A stretch of DNA of 64,000 nt from Mesomycoplasma lagogenitalium (lineage in GTDB: Bacteria > Bacillota_I > Bacilli_A > Mycoplasmatales > Metamycoplasmataceae), in assembly GCF_029854295.1 (NCBI RefSeq), contig NZ_CP122979.1, positions 124,001 to 188,000 on the forward strand, given 5' to 3'. The notes below the pieces were generated by a model, which was given only the letters and a program-made list of their open reading frames with translations, searched no databases and was not told the DNA's origin. Numbering within the stretch: position 1 is the stretch's first letter; every line of letters starts with the position of its first letter. Shown piece after piece: positions 40,664 to 54,180 of the stretch. The position numbers and the translations under genes are program-made.

Positions 40664-41115
40664 TGAAAAAATTGAAAATTGCTTTTGCTAGCGATCATGC
40701 GGGATATGCTTTAAAATCACAAATTTTAGAATATATAAAATCAAAAGGATATGAAGTTGAAGATTTAGGGCCATTTAATGACAAAGAATCTGTTTCATAT
40801 GCTGAATATGGAAAAAAATTAGCAAAACACTTACAAAATAAAAAAGCTGATTTAGGAGTTGGTTTTTGTGGCACAGGACTAGGAATTTCTTATGCTTTAA
40901 ATAGATTTAAAGGGATTAGAGCAGCTAGAATTACTAATGTTAATGATGCTTATTTAGCTAAATTACATAATAATGCTAATGTTATTGCAATGAGTGGCCG
41001 TTTTACAACCTTTGAAGAAGCAAAAAAAATGGTCGATGAATTTTTTGAAACAAAATATGAAGGCGGAAGGCACCAAACTAGAATTGATCAATTAGATGAA
41101 GTGGGTCAAGATTAA
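40663..41115 (+). CDS. rpiB: Ribose-5-phosphate isomerase B
   Basis: A 150-residue isomerase of ribose 5-P and ribulose 5-P. Motifs: ASDHAGYALK, DLGPFNDKESVSYAEYG, GFCGTGLGISYALNRF with catalytic Cys, and ARITNVNDAYLAKLHNNANV. It feeds the pentose phosphate and nucleotide pathways that the deo genes also touch. Length is normal. Confidence 0.96.
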   Translation: MKKLKIAFASDHAGYALKSQILEYIKSKGYEVEDLGPFNDKESVSYAEYGKKLAKHLQNKKADLGVGFCGTGLGISYALNRFKGIRAARITNVNDAYLAKLHNNANVIAMSGRFTTFEEAKKMVDEFFETKYEGGRHQTRIDQLDEVGQD

Positions 41116-41120
41116 AAATA

Positions 41121-41147
41121 AAAATCCCGAATTGGGATTTTTTTATA
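41121..41147. terminator. Bidirectional terminator between rpiB and rpsT
   Basis: AAAATCCC pairs with GGGATTTT over a 5-nt loop, followed by T's; convergent genes. Confidence 0.85.
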
Positions 41148-41155
41148 TCTTAATT

Positions 41156-41425
41156 TTAAGCAGCAACTGAATGTTTTGCAACAAACGCATCAATTCTTGA
41201 AGCTTTTCTAGAACCATTATTTTTGTGTAGAACACCTTTAGAAACGGCAGTATTAATTTCTTTATGTGCTTTAGCTAATAATTCACTTACGTTTTCAGAA
41301 TTTGCTAAAACAGCAACTCTTACTTTTTTAATAGCACCACGCACTCTTGATTTAATTGCATTGTTTCTTATTCTTGATTTTTCATTTGTTTTGATTCTTG
41401 TAATTTTAGATTTAATATTTGCCAT
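41156..41425 (-). CDS. rpsT: Ribosomal protein S20
   Basis: An 89-residue basic helical protein of the small subunit. MANIKSKITRIKTNEKSRIR, the motif LHKNNGSRKASRI and normal length identify it. GGAG SD before the ATG. Confidence 0.97.
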   Translation of the reverse strand: MANIKSKITRIKTNEKSRIRNNAIKSRVRGAIKKVRVAVLANSENVSELLAKAHKEINTAVSKGVLHKNNGSRKASRIDAFVAKHSVAA

Positions 41426-41592
41426 TAGATCTCCTTATGTGTTTAGTTTTTAAATTATACAATATTTTTTATAATTTTATTTTTATTTTTTAAATATTAT
41501 TGCTTTAGATTATTGATATTTTACTGCATTTTTAATAAAATAGTATGATTTTAATTAAAATATATTGTTTTTATCTTATAATATTTATAATT

Positions 41593-43602
41593 ATGAATAA
41601 AAAAACAACAGCTATTATTTCAATTGGTTTTGGAATTATCATTTTAATAGTTCTTTCGTTAATTTTTGTTGCTTTATATAAAACAAATATTATTAGTAGT
41701 GGTGCATTGTTTACAATATTTTTAATATTTTTATTATTAATAACAATTGGTTTTTTCCTTACTTTGTGAGTTTATCTAAATAAATTTTCAAAAATTCATT
41801 CCTCTCTTTATAACTACATTAAGGATGTGATTGAAGATAGTAATTTAGGAATTGTTTTGCATTCAACAACGGGTAAGGTTATTTGAACTTCTTCATTTAT
41901 TGAAAAAAGATTTGCAAAAAAATGAATTGGTAAAAATGTTAATGAATTATTTAATCAAAATAAAAATCTTGATGAAGATGATGAAATTATTTTCAGCGAA
42001 GATGGCTACACATATTTAGCTAAAAAATATCGTGATGCCAATTCAATTTCAATTAGAGACATCACTTTATATAATAATGTTTTAGAAAACTATAATAGAG
42101 ATAAAATTATTATTGGTGAAATTGAAATAGATAATTTTCAATTATTACTTTCATCGTTGGGTGAGGAAGATTTTTTCAAAATTCAAACATCAGTTATTTC
42201 ATTGCTAGATGAACTTTCAAAAACATATAATTTTTCTTATAGACAATATATTGATGGAAAATTTTGAATTGTAACTAATTATGAAACTTTTGAAAAATTA
42301 AGAAGTAAAAACTTTTCGGTTTTTAATGAAATTGAAGTTAAACTCAGCAATAGCAGTAATGATGTAAAGCAAATTGTGACTTTATCTGTTGGAATAGTTT
42401 ATGGAACAAATCAAATTTTTAAATTAAACCAAATGGCGAAAGATGCACTTATGCATTCAAAAACAAGAGGTGGAAATCAAATTACAGTTGGGCAATATGG
42501 TCAAAGAAATGTTGTTTATGGTTCAAATAGCGAAATTAGTTCTAATTCAAGTAGAAGTGAATTAAATTATGTAGCTAAAAAAATGCTTCAAGTTTTAGAA
42601 GATCCTGAAGTAGAAAATATTATTTTATATGGTCATAAATATGCCGATTTAGATGCTATAGGTTCTGCTTATGCTTTAGGTCATTTTTTAATTAATTATG
42701 CAAAACATAAATTTAATTTAAACAAAAAAATGTTTATTCAAAATGTAACATTTGATGCTACAACAGAAAATTTTTTAAACAACAATGTTTCGGAAATTGA
42801 TAAAAAGATTTTTTTAAAGCCAACAATTGCTACTAAAATGACTAATAAAAATACTATGGTGGTTGTTTTGGATACGGCGGAAGCAAGTAGAATCGAAAAT
42901 CCAACAGCATTTAATAACAGCGATCCTAGAAAAGTGTTTATTTTTGATCATCACAGGGTGGTATCTGGAAAACCGGATTTTTTAGCCAAAGGAAATGATT
43001 ACATTGAAACAACTGCCTCTTCTACGTCAGAAATTATCACTGATTTAATCGCCTTAAATTCAAGTAGCGAAATTAGATTAATTAGTCCATTTGTTGCCCA
43101 AATTTTACTTAATGGAATTTACATGGACACAAATCAATTTAAAAAATCAACAACAATGAAAACATTTAATGCAGCTTCCATTTTGGTAAAATGGGGTGCT
43201 CAAAGTGCTAAATCAATTGAAACATTAAAAATTAGCGAAGAAATTTTTGAATTAATTAATACTATAACTAAAAATGTTGAAGAAGTTAAACCTGGATTTT
43301 TATTGGCATATACCGATAAAGAAATTAATTTAGATGTAGTTTCAATAGCGGCCGATTTTATGCTGAATATCCAAGGAAGAAGAGCAACATTCGTGGTTGC
43401 TAAGGTTATAGGAAAAGATAAATATAAAATGTCTGCTAGAGGTATAAATAATACAAACGTTCAGATAATTGCAGAAGCAGTTGGTGGCGGTGGACATTTT
43501 TCAGCTGCTGCAGCTGAAAGTACAACAGAAACTTTGGAAGAATTTGTTGATAACATTAGACAAGCAATAGTGAGTGTGAGATATGAAAGTAATAATAATT
43601 AA
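41593..43602 (+). CDS. Cyclic di-AMP phosphodiesterase, GdpP type
   Basis: A 669-residue membrane protein. Two N-terminal membrane helices, a PAS-like region (NLGIVLHSTTGKVIWTSS), a degenerate GGDEF-like domain around GEIEIDNFQLLLSS, then DHH (YGHKYADLDAIG, FDHHR) and DHHA1 (AVGGGGHFSAAAA) catalytic domains that linearise c-di-AMP. Counterpart of the diadenylate cyclase at 58391. Start uncertain: ATG 41593 follows TATAAT (41577-41582) by 10 nt, while ATG 41545 would add 16 hydrophobic residues but lie before that box. Overlaps rplI by 20 nt. Confidence 0.9.
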
Positions 43603-44023
43603 AGATTGTAAAGATGGAAAAGTAAATCAAATAATCGATGTTTCAGATGGATATGCAAAAAATTATTTAATAAAAAATAAATTTGCAATTCCAGTTAATA
43701 AAAAAACATCTTTATTTTTAGATAAAAAATTAGAAAATGAAAAAAATGAAGAACTGAAAAAAATTGCAGAAGCCAATGAATTAAGAGAAAAAATTCATAA
43801 AATAATTTTGCATTTTAAATTAAAAGAAACAAATAATGTTGTTCATGGTTCAATAACAGCAAAAAAAATTTTAAAAGCACTAGAAGAATTGCATATTAAA
43901 TTACCAAAACATTCTCTAGAAGATCATGTACATATTGTTTCTCTTGGTTTAACAGTTTTAAATGTTAAGTTGCATAAAGATGTAATTGCACATTTAAGAG
44001 TTAAGGTTGAAAAAGATGAATAA
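43583..44023 (+). CDS. rplI: Ribosomal protein L9
   Basis: A 146-residue L9 with N-terminal MKVIIIKDCKDGKVNQIIDV, the connecting helix, and a C-terminal domain (GSITAKKILKAL). Normal length. Overlaps gdpP and dnaB on both sides, a conserved Firmicute order. Confidence 0.96.
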   Translation: MKVIIIKDCKDGKVNQIIDVSDGYAKNYLIKNKFAIPVNKKTSLFLDKKLENEKNEELKKIAEANELREKIHKIILHFKLKETNNVVHGSITAKKILKALEELHIKLPKHSLEDHVHIVSLGLTVLNVKLHKDVIAHLRVKVEKDE

Positions 44024-45347
44024 AACCTTTTATTTACCAGAAGAAATTGAGCAATCGTTAATTGCTTATATTTTATTAGTTGAACAAGATCAACAAAAAA
44101 TCATTCCTTTTTTAGAAAAGGAAGATTTTTATAGCAAAAGAATTTCAATAATTTTTGAAGCAATTAATGATTTATTTTTTAGTTCAAAAAAAGTTAATAC
44201 AATAACGGTTTTAAGTCAATTGCACGATACTAATAAATTACAAGCAATTGGTGGAGCATCATTTTTATCAGAAATTACAATTAATGTTCCTGTTTATTCT
44301 ACAATTAAAGAAATAATGACAAATTTAATTGAAAAATCTAATTTGAGAAAAGCTCAAATGGCTATTCAATATACAATGTCGCAATTAAATGAATCTGATA
44401 AAAAAACAGATGATATTTTAAATGATTTTGAAGCTAAAATGGTACAAATTAGTCGTGGAGTTCAAATTCACGATTTTAAAGAAATGAAAGAAGTGGCTGC
44501 TGAAATTTTGAAAGATCTTCTTTCAAGAAAAAATATTTCATCTTTAAAAGGAGTAAGTACTGGATTTAGAGAATTAGATAAAATTACTTCAGGATTACAA
44601 AAAGGTGATTTAATCATTTTAGCAGCTAGACCAGCGATGGGTAAAACGGCATTCGCTTTAAATTTAACAAAAAATATTGTCGAAAATAATAATCATATTG
44701 CTGTGTTTTTTTCATTAGAAATGCCAACAACACAGCTTGTAACAAGAATTTTATCTGCAGAAACAGGTATTAGAGCAGATCATTTAAAAAACCCTCATAT
44801 GCTAACCAATCACGATTGAGTTAATATTTCTACAACTTTAAATGAAAAAATTGGTCATTACAATTTATTTATTGACGATTCTGCCGGTATGAAATTACAT
44901 GAAATGATTTGAAAAACTAAAAAATTATTGCAAAAAATGAAGAAAATCGATTTAATTGTGGTGGATTATTTACAATTAATTGATGTGGGTAGTGGTGGAC
45001 AAAATCGTCAGGTAGAAGTATCGAAAATTTCTCGTACATTAAAACAACTTGCAAGAGAAATTAATTGTCCAGTGATTGCCCTTTCTCAACTTTCAAGAGA
45101 AGTGGAAAAAAGAGAAGATAAAAAGCCATTGATTTCCGATTTAAGAGAATCGGGAGCCATAGAACAGGATGCTGATATTGTGGCTTTTTTATATCGTGAA
45201 AATTATTATAAAAAAGAAATTTCTCCATACGACATTCAAGAAACCAAATTAATTATTGCTAAACATCGTAATGGAGCTATAGGGGAAATTAGTTTACAAT
45301 TTAATCCAAAAATAGGATTATTTTTTGAAGAAGGAGAACAAAATTAA
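44016..45347 (+). CDS. dnaB: Replicative DNA helicase DnaB
   Basis: A 443-residue hexameric helicase. Walker A ARPAMGKTAFALN with Lys near 210, Walker B LIVVDYLQLI, the H3/H4 blocks PVIALSQLSREVEKRED and LRESGAIEQDADIV, and C-terminal LIIAKHRNG are all intact. The start at 44016 has AAGG 9 nt upstream; a TTG at 44007 is less likely. Overlaps rplI by 8 nt. B. subtilis calls the gene dnaC. Confidence 0.97.
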
Positions 45348-45348
45348 A

Positions 45349-46566
45349 ATGGATACGACACGAATAATATTATGTGTATTATTAGTTATTTTACTAGTTG
45401 TTTCAGCATTGTTTTCTGCAACTGAAACTGCATATTCGTCTGTTACTAGAGCGAAAATTGAAGAAGGAATTAATCCTAAAAAAACTTTAATGAAAAAAAC
45501 ATTAATAAAAAGATATGAAATGTTTCCATCGACATTATCAACCTTGTTAATTGGAAACAATTTAGTTAACGTTTGTGCATCAACAATATTATCAACAATT
45601 TTATCAAGTGTATTAACTGATGATGTATTAGAAATTGTTATTTCAACTGCAGTTATGACACCTTTAATTGTTATATTTGGAGAAATCTTGCCCAAAATGT
45701 TTGCTTTAAAATTTCCATTAGGATATTTAAAAAGAACATATTTATTTTTATCATTCTTTTATATTTTATTTTGACCGATAACAATTTTAATTTCTAAGTT
45801 AGTAAAACCGAATCCAATAACTAACACAGAAGGAGAATTAAAGCATATTTTAAATACAGGATATGAAGAGGGTGTTTTAGAAAAAGAAGAATCGATTTTA
45901 GCAATAAACGCACTTGATTTTGATTCAGTAAAATTAACTAAACATTATGTAAGATTAAAAAATATTACATATATTTCATATGAACAAAGTTTATCGGAAA
46001 TCTTAAATATTTTTAGAGAAACAAGATTTTCAAGATTACCAGTTTTAAAAAACAAAAAATTTGTTGGAATAATTTTATTGAAAGACATTTTCTTTTTAGA
46101 GGAAAACGAGTTTGAAATTGATAATTTCATTATTGAAGTTCCATATATTTCAAGTAATTCGTTATTAAAAATAGCTCTTAAAAAAATGAAAGAATATCGC
46201 AGTCAATTTGCTTTTGTTACTAAAAATAATGATGATAAAAATGTTATAGGAATAATTACCTTTGAAGATGCTATTGAAGAAATAGTTGGTGAAATATATG
46301 ATGAACATGATTTTCGTGATGATCTAGAAATGTATGAATTAGACGAATCGAAATTAATTGTTAGATATTCAACTGATATTGAAAAAATTAACCAAGTTTT
46401 AGGAACTGATTTACCAGAACATTATAAAAAAATTGGTAAATATTTAGAAGATAAAACTAATAAAAAATTAACTTTAAAATTTAAATATAAATACAATAAT
46501 TTAAACTTTAAAGTTGTTGAAAATAAGAAAAATCACGAACAAAAAATTGAAATAATAAGAGAATAA
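45349..46566 (+). CDS. CNNM/CorC family membrane protein with CBS domains
   Basis: A 405-residue protein of the hemolysin-C/CorC type: CNNM membrane domain (LFSATETAYSSVTRAKI, LLIGNNLVNVCAST, VIFGEILPKMFALK), two CBS motifs, and a small C-terminal CorC_HlyC domain. The family is associated with divalent cation export or sensing. The in-frame TTG at 45325 is rejected because AAGGAGAA at 45331 serves ATG 45349. It begins 1 nt after dnaB. Confidence 0.88.
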
Positions 46567-46636
46567 AAATAACATTATTTTAATTTTTAAAAAAATAATT
46601 TATAATATTTATTAATATTTAAAAAGAGGAGCTTTT

Positions 46637-48052
46637 ATGACAAAAAGAGAGATTTTAAAAAATACTGCTGAACTTAAAATAACTGTATCAGCGAAATTAG
46701 AAGATTGAAAAGAGCAACAAAAAAAAGCTAAACAATATTTAATGAAAAACGTTACAATTCCAGGATTTAGAAAAGGAAAAGTACCAGCTGATAAAGCGGA
46801 AAAACTAGTTTCAGAAAGTAAAGTATTAGAAAGAGCATTTTCAAAAATCATTAATTCTTTAGAAAAAGTAGCTAGAGAGCAAATTATGGAAAGTGATTTA
46901 ATTTTAAATTCAAGAACAAGAGCTGAAATAATGAATTTAACTAGCGAAGAATTATCTGTTGCTTTCATTTTGCCTATTTATCCAGATATTGAAATTTATG
47001 ACTATAAAAAAATTGATTTAGATTTTGTTGAACCAAAAGTTACAAAAGAAGATGTAAAAAAAGAAATTGACAAGTTAGTTTTATCTAAATCGGTAGTCGT
47101 AGATTCAAAAGAGGCAATTAAAAATGGTGATATTGTTACATTTGACTTTAAAGGATTTATCGATGGAAAAGCATTTGAAGGTGGAGAGGCTGAAAACTTT
47201 GAATTAAAAATCGGTTCAGGAAACTTTATTAAAGGTTTTGAAGAAGCGATGATTGGATTTAATGTAGGTGATAAAAAAGAAATTAATGTTTCATTTCCTG
47301 CTGACTATCATTCTCCAGAATATGCAGGAAAACCAGCAACATTTAAAATTAATGTAAAAGAAATTAAAACATATGAAAAACCAGAATTAAATAATAATTT
47401 TGTTAAAGAATTATCGATTGAAAATGTATCAAATATAAAAGAGTTAGAAAAATATTTGGAAAATTTATTAAAAAATGAAAAAAATGAACAAGCAAAAATA
47501 AAATTCCAAAAAGATATGTTTGATAAAATTATAGAAAAAACAGAAATTCCTTTATCTCCTGCTTTAATCGAAGATGAATCTAAAAGAGTTAAAGAAAAAT
47601 TTGAGGAAACATTAAAAGGTCAAGGTTTCACTTTAAAAGAATATGCAGATTTATTAAAATTTTCTGATGAACATATTGAAAATGAAATTCAAAATGAAGC
47701 TAAGAAAAATTTAAAAACTTCATTCATTTATGCTGAAATTGCTAAAATTGAAAAATTAGAAGCTACTGAAGAAGATTATAAAAATGAAGTAGAAAAATTG
47801 GCTAAATTTTACAAAACTACCGCTGAAGCAATTGAACAAATGGTACCTAAAACTCATTTACAAATTCCAATTATTAACAGAAAAGTTATAGAAAGATTAA
47901 TCCAATACCATTCAGGAACCATTGGAGAAAAAATTAAAAAAGCAACCAAAGAATTATCAAAAGAAAAACCAGTAAAAAAAGAATCAAAAACCACAACTGA
48001 TAAAAAACCAAGTAAAAAAGTTGTTAAAAAATCAGAAAAATCAAATAAATAA
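46637..48052 (+). CDS. tig: Trigger factor
   Basis: A 471-residue ribosome-bound chaperone. The ribosome motif GFRKGKVP near residue 43, the FKBP-type domain (GDIVTFDFKGFIDGKAFEGG) at about 150-240, and the helical C-terminal body. After it a Lys/Ser/Thr-rich tail of 35 residues, common in mycoplasma versions. Strong SD GAGGAG. Single gene. Confidence 0.95.
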
Positions 48053-48057
48053 AATTG

Positions 48058-48097
48058 AAAAATAGATTTGCGTTATTTTAGCGAATCTATTTTTTAT
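48058..48097 (+). terminator. Terminator of tig
   Basis: AATAGATT...GC pairs with GC...AATCTATT over a short loop, then a T run. Confidence 0.8.
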
Positions 48098-48127
48098 TTA
48101 ATTTGTAAAAATATAATTATAAATAAT

Positions 48128-48162
48128 AAAAAACACCCCAATAACCAAGGTGTTTTTTATTT
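48128..48162 (-). terminator. Terminator of the chromate transporter genes
   Basis: AAAAAACACC pairs with GGTGTTTTTT over an 11-nt loop; T-rich on both strands, placed just after the minus-strand gene pair. Confidence 0.82.
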
Positions 48163-48184
48163 TATGCTTATATTTAATTTAATT

Positions 48185-48847
48185 TTATAATCAAGGTTGA
48201 AATAAAATTAAAGATGAAATTATTCCTCCTATAAATAAATAATATAAAGGTTTTTTCTTAAAGTAGTAAAAAATCGAAAAACCAACAAAAAGGGGAACTC
48301 ATATTACTAAAACAATTAATCTTCAACCTGAAAAGAAATTTGATTTAGAATTTTCTTCTATTCAAGCATATGGTTGATTAAAGTTTTCATTAAAATAAAC
48401 ATTTGGAGCAATTATAGAAATAAATAATTGAATTGCTAATGATATTAAAACACCAGCTAAAATAGGGTTAATAAATTTCATCATATTAACCAAATACTTA
48501 TTTTCTTTAGTTTTTTTAACAACTTTCATCGAAAATGTCATTAATAAAATAACGGGTAAACAAAAAATTAAGTATGTAAAAAAACTGACTATTCATCCTC
48601 ATCAAGCGCCATTAGCAACTAAAATACCTGTAAAGGCAGCGAATTTAGTCGATACAACTCCTGGTGTTGAATTAGAAATAGTAAATACGGTATCTATTTT
48701 ATCTTGAGTAATCCCTAAATCAAATTGTTGTGATAAAAAAGTTCAAAACCATTGAAAAATAGGCATAAAAACTTGTCCGCCACCAAAAACTATTAAAGCA
48801 ATAATGATGATTCCTAAAAATACTGCAAGCATTAGTAAAATAAACAT
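48185..48847 (-). CDS. Chromate transporter family protein, half 2
   Basis: A 220-residue membrane protein: FGGGQVFMPIFQWF, the PG turn in SNSTPGVVSTKFAAFTGI, and several hydrophobic helices of the CHR domain. It starts on the stop of the preceding half (TAATG overlap), so two half-size proteins replace the usual double-length ChrA. The substrate in mycoplasmas is unknown. Confidence 0.85.
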
Positions 48848-49416
48848 TATTTTTTACCTCTTTTTATTTTTATAAATTCATAGATAAAAACAAATATTAT
48901 TCCTAAAATTAAAGGAATGGCTGGTAAATTAAAGGGAGCGGGAACAAACAAACAAAATGCAAGTGTTAAAATAAAAAGTGCAATTCAAACATATCACAAT
49001 AAATCTTTTCTACTTGCTTTTAAATATTTAAATGAAAACCCAATTATAACACCGATTAGCGCTGATAATACTCCCACATTAATAACATATAAATATTTTA
49101 TTGGTAATAATGTTATTAAATAGTAAAGTGCCATAACAACAATGATGTGTGGCATTATTGCAATTAAAGTAACAATTGTTCCCCATAGTTTTCCCAATTT
49201 AGTAATTGCAATATAAGAAATCATTTCTATAACAGCAGCACCAGGAAGTAAATTAACAGTTACAAGAGCACTATCAAATTCTTCTTCAGTTATTCATTTA
49301 TATTCATCAACTGCATATTTTTTTATTATTGGCATTAAGGCATTTCCGCCACCAAAACCAATAAAAGTACATTTTATAATAAATAAAAAAACTTTTCAAA
49401 ATTCTTTCTTTTTCAT
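48847..49416 (-). CDS. Chromate transporter family protein, half 1
   Basis: A 189-residue CHR-domain protein with the paired motif IGFGGGNALMPIIKKY and NLLPGAAVIEMISYIAI. It is the first gene of the pair on the minus strand. Tandem short CHR proteins act as heterodimers in other bacteria. Start ATG at 49416 is in good context; a divergent spacer to the helicase gene is about 90 nt. Confidence 0.85.
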
Positions 49417-49504
49417 AATGCTAAATATTTTACATTATCTTTTACTTTTTATATTTAAAATTTTAAAATGTTATAATTAAATATATTGTAAAATAGGGGA
49501 AAAT

Positions 49505-52495
49505 ATGAATTCTGTTAATAAATTTGAATTATCAAACGAAAAGTTAAAATATTTAGAAGAAGTAATTAATTATTGAAAATTATTATCACTTTTAGATGTA
49601 AAAACTATTGAAAGCGATGAAAATAAAAAAATATTTAGTGCTAAAGATTGAGGGGATAAACTAGATGAGGATATTGATCATAATTTTAAATATCAATTTA
49701 TTTTGGGCAATCTTTCAATAGAGGATCTTGAAAAAATAGGAGAATTTAGAAATAAAAATAGTACTAAAAAATTAAATTTTAAAAATTATAATAAAATGGA
49801 TTCTAAAAAAACTTATCTATTTTCATTTTCAATTGATAGTTTTATTGTCGATAAAGAAATTGTATGAAGTATAGAAAATCAAGATTGAAATTTTTCATGT
49901 TCAACTTTTTTTCTTTATTATTGGGGTAAAAATGAAAAATTGACTTTAGAAAACATTGAAAAAGAAAAAAATGATTTTAATGAATTATTGAATAATGAAT
50001 TTGATGAATTTATGAAATGCGAAAAATTTACTTATGGAAAAATAAAACATTTTTTAAATCAATTTGTATATAAATATTTTCCTAAGGAATACAATATTGC
50101 ATCTGAAAAAGTGCAATGATATGTAAAAAAAGTTGAAAGAGAAAATGAAGATTCTAAAAATGATGAGGATAGTAAAATTAATAATTTTCATCATTATGAG
50201 CGATATTGAAATAGTGAACTAGATTTTTATGCAAAAGAATTAGAAATGGTGAAAAATAATATTAATAAATCAGAAAAAGTAATAAATTTAATTTTAAGTG
50301 AAGCAAAGGATAAAACCGAGTCGGTTTATGAAAATAATGAATTATTAGTAAAATATAGTGATATTAGTAAAAAAACATTTGCTAAATGACCTTCCAATTT
50401 TAAACCGTCATTCATGCAAGATTACACGAATAATTTACTAAATGAACAATGAGAAAATGTCATCAGTCTTAGTGGTCCTCCAGGAACTGGTAAAACAACA
50501 TTAATAAAGGATATTGCCTCAAATTTAATTTACAAAAAAGCACTAAAAATGATAGAAATAGATAAGGAAAATTTGCCTATAGATGAAATAGCAAATAATC
50601 TTTCCGATTTTGGATTGGTTGTAGCCAGCAATTCAAATGAAGCGGGAGAAAACATTTCCTTTGAATTGCCATTTTTGAATTTAAATGATAATTTTCCCAA
50701 AAATGAACTAGATAAAAAATTGAATTTGTTTGATTTAAATAATAATGAAAATTATTTAGAAAATAATTCAGATATAAAAGATATTTATTTTAATAAATTA
50801 GCAAAATTAATTTTTGCTCATAATAAATCAAAAAAAGAGCCATTTGGAGCAATTTCTTATGCTTATAGCAATTCAGAAAGAAGAAAAAAACTTAAAATAG
50901 CAATTAATAATTATGTAAATGATGATGATTATAAAAAATTAAAAGATGATGTAAATTTTGAATATTCAAAAGAGAAGCTAATCAAGTTAAAAACCCAATT
51001 AAATGATTTATTAGATTTTTTATCATGAATATCATCTAGTCTTAAAAAGATTAGTTTTGCAGAGAAAATTAATAAAAAAATCTATAAAATATGTGAAAAA
51101 ATTAATAAATTAAAACAAAAAAATAAAAAACATTTAAAAATAAATAAGTTGATGAAAAAGGTTGATTTTAAACTAGAAAATTCATCACATACAAGACGAA
51201 ATTTTAAAAATAAAATAATTTCTAGTTTAAAAACATTGTATATTAAAGAATCTAAAGCAAATAATATCGATGATTCGCTGTTTTTTGATTTTGAAAAATT
51301 AAAAAGTAGTGATCAAAAAATAAAATATTTTAAGGAAAATTATAAACACACTAATTGGATAACTGAGTATATAGATTCGCTAAGAGTTGAAATTTTCCAC
51401 CGTTCTCTACAAGTGATGAAACATTTTATTTTAAAGCATAAATTAATCGAAAAAATAAATGATATTTTTCAAAAACGCTCCCATTTAAAAGGAAGAGAAT
51501 TAATTATTTTAAATATAATTTTTCCTATTATTTCAACAACTTTTGCATCAGTGAGAAAAAATTATGCCTTTTCTGATAAAGGAGATTTATGAACTGAAAG
51601 CAATTTTATTGGAAATATAATAATTGATGAATCGAGCCAAGCTAAAATATATCAGTCACTTGGTTTGATTTTCAGATCAAAAAATGCATTAATTTTAGGC
51701 GATACCAAACAGTTGGAACCGATAGGCGAGGAAGATGAAAAAATATTAAAGACAATTTGAGATTCTAATTGAAATAATAGTTATAATAATCCATTTTTCA
51801 ACCCTTATAGCAACAATTCGTTGCAAGAATATGCAAATAAAATTTCAAAATTTTTTTCATATAAAGAAATAGGAGAAAAATTGGGATTATATCTAAATGT
51901 TCATAGAAGATGTCCTGAATCGATTTTTTCCATTTTTAATGAATTGTTTTATAATAATTCGCTAATATACGGAATTGAAAAACACAATAGTGTAAATTAT
52001 ACTAATAAATTTATTAATGTTGTAGGTAGTTCAAATAGCCATAAAAAACATTTTATCGAAAAAGAAGCGGAAGTAGCATGAAAAGAAATTGAAAAAATTA
52101 TAAAAACTGATAAAAATAATTTAGACTACAGTAAACTTAATAATATTTGTGTTATTTCATATTTTAAAGAGGTTATTGAAGGTTTAAGAAATTATTTTGA
52201 ACAAAAATCAGATAATAATATAAACCGGTGAATAAAAAACAATGTAAAAACAATCTCTAGTTTTCAAGGCAGAGAATCTGATTTTATAATAATAGTATTA
52301 GGTCTTGATTCAAAATCCGAAAAAGCAGAAAATACTGTTAAATTATTAGCTGGAACTCCCAATTTATTTAATGTAGCAATTTCTAGAGCTAAAAAAAATT
52401 TAATAATAATTGGAAATAAACAAACTTGAACTTATAAAAATGAATTAAAACAAAATTATCTTTTAAAAATAATTGATAAATTAGAAAATCAATAA
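49505..52495 (+). CDS. Superfamily 1 helicase with unknown N-terminal domain
   Basis: A 996-residue protein. About 300 N-terminal residues match nothing I recognise (aromatic- and charge-rich, e.g. CSTFFLYYWGKNEK). Then SF1 motifs: Walker A GPPGTGKT at 324-331, motif II NIIIDESSQAK, motif III GDTKQLEPIGEED, motif IV/V region NVHRRCPESIFS and TISSFQGRESDFIIIV, motif VI NVAISRAKKNL. This is the Upf1-like (SF1B) order, which acts on DNA or RNA. A long Lys/Asn-rich insert separates motifs I and II. Many TGA Trp. It could serve repair, RNA turnover or defence; nothing in the neighbourhood decides. Confidence 0.8.
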
Positions 52496-52563
52496 AATAT
52501 GATAATAATTTTTTTATAAAAATAAATATAGTAAAATTGTAATACTATTTTAAAAGGAGAAAA

Positions 52564-54180
<1,617 letters not shown>

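Noticed and set aside
44007-44015. TTG start for dnaB
   Set aside because: ATG 44016 is 9 nt from AAGG and gives the usual N-terminus.
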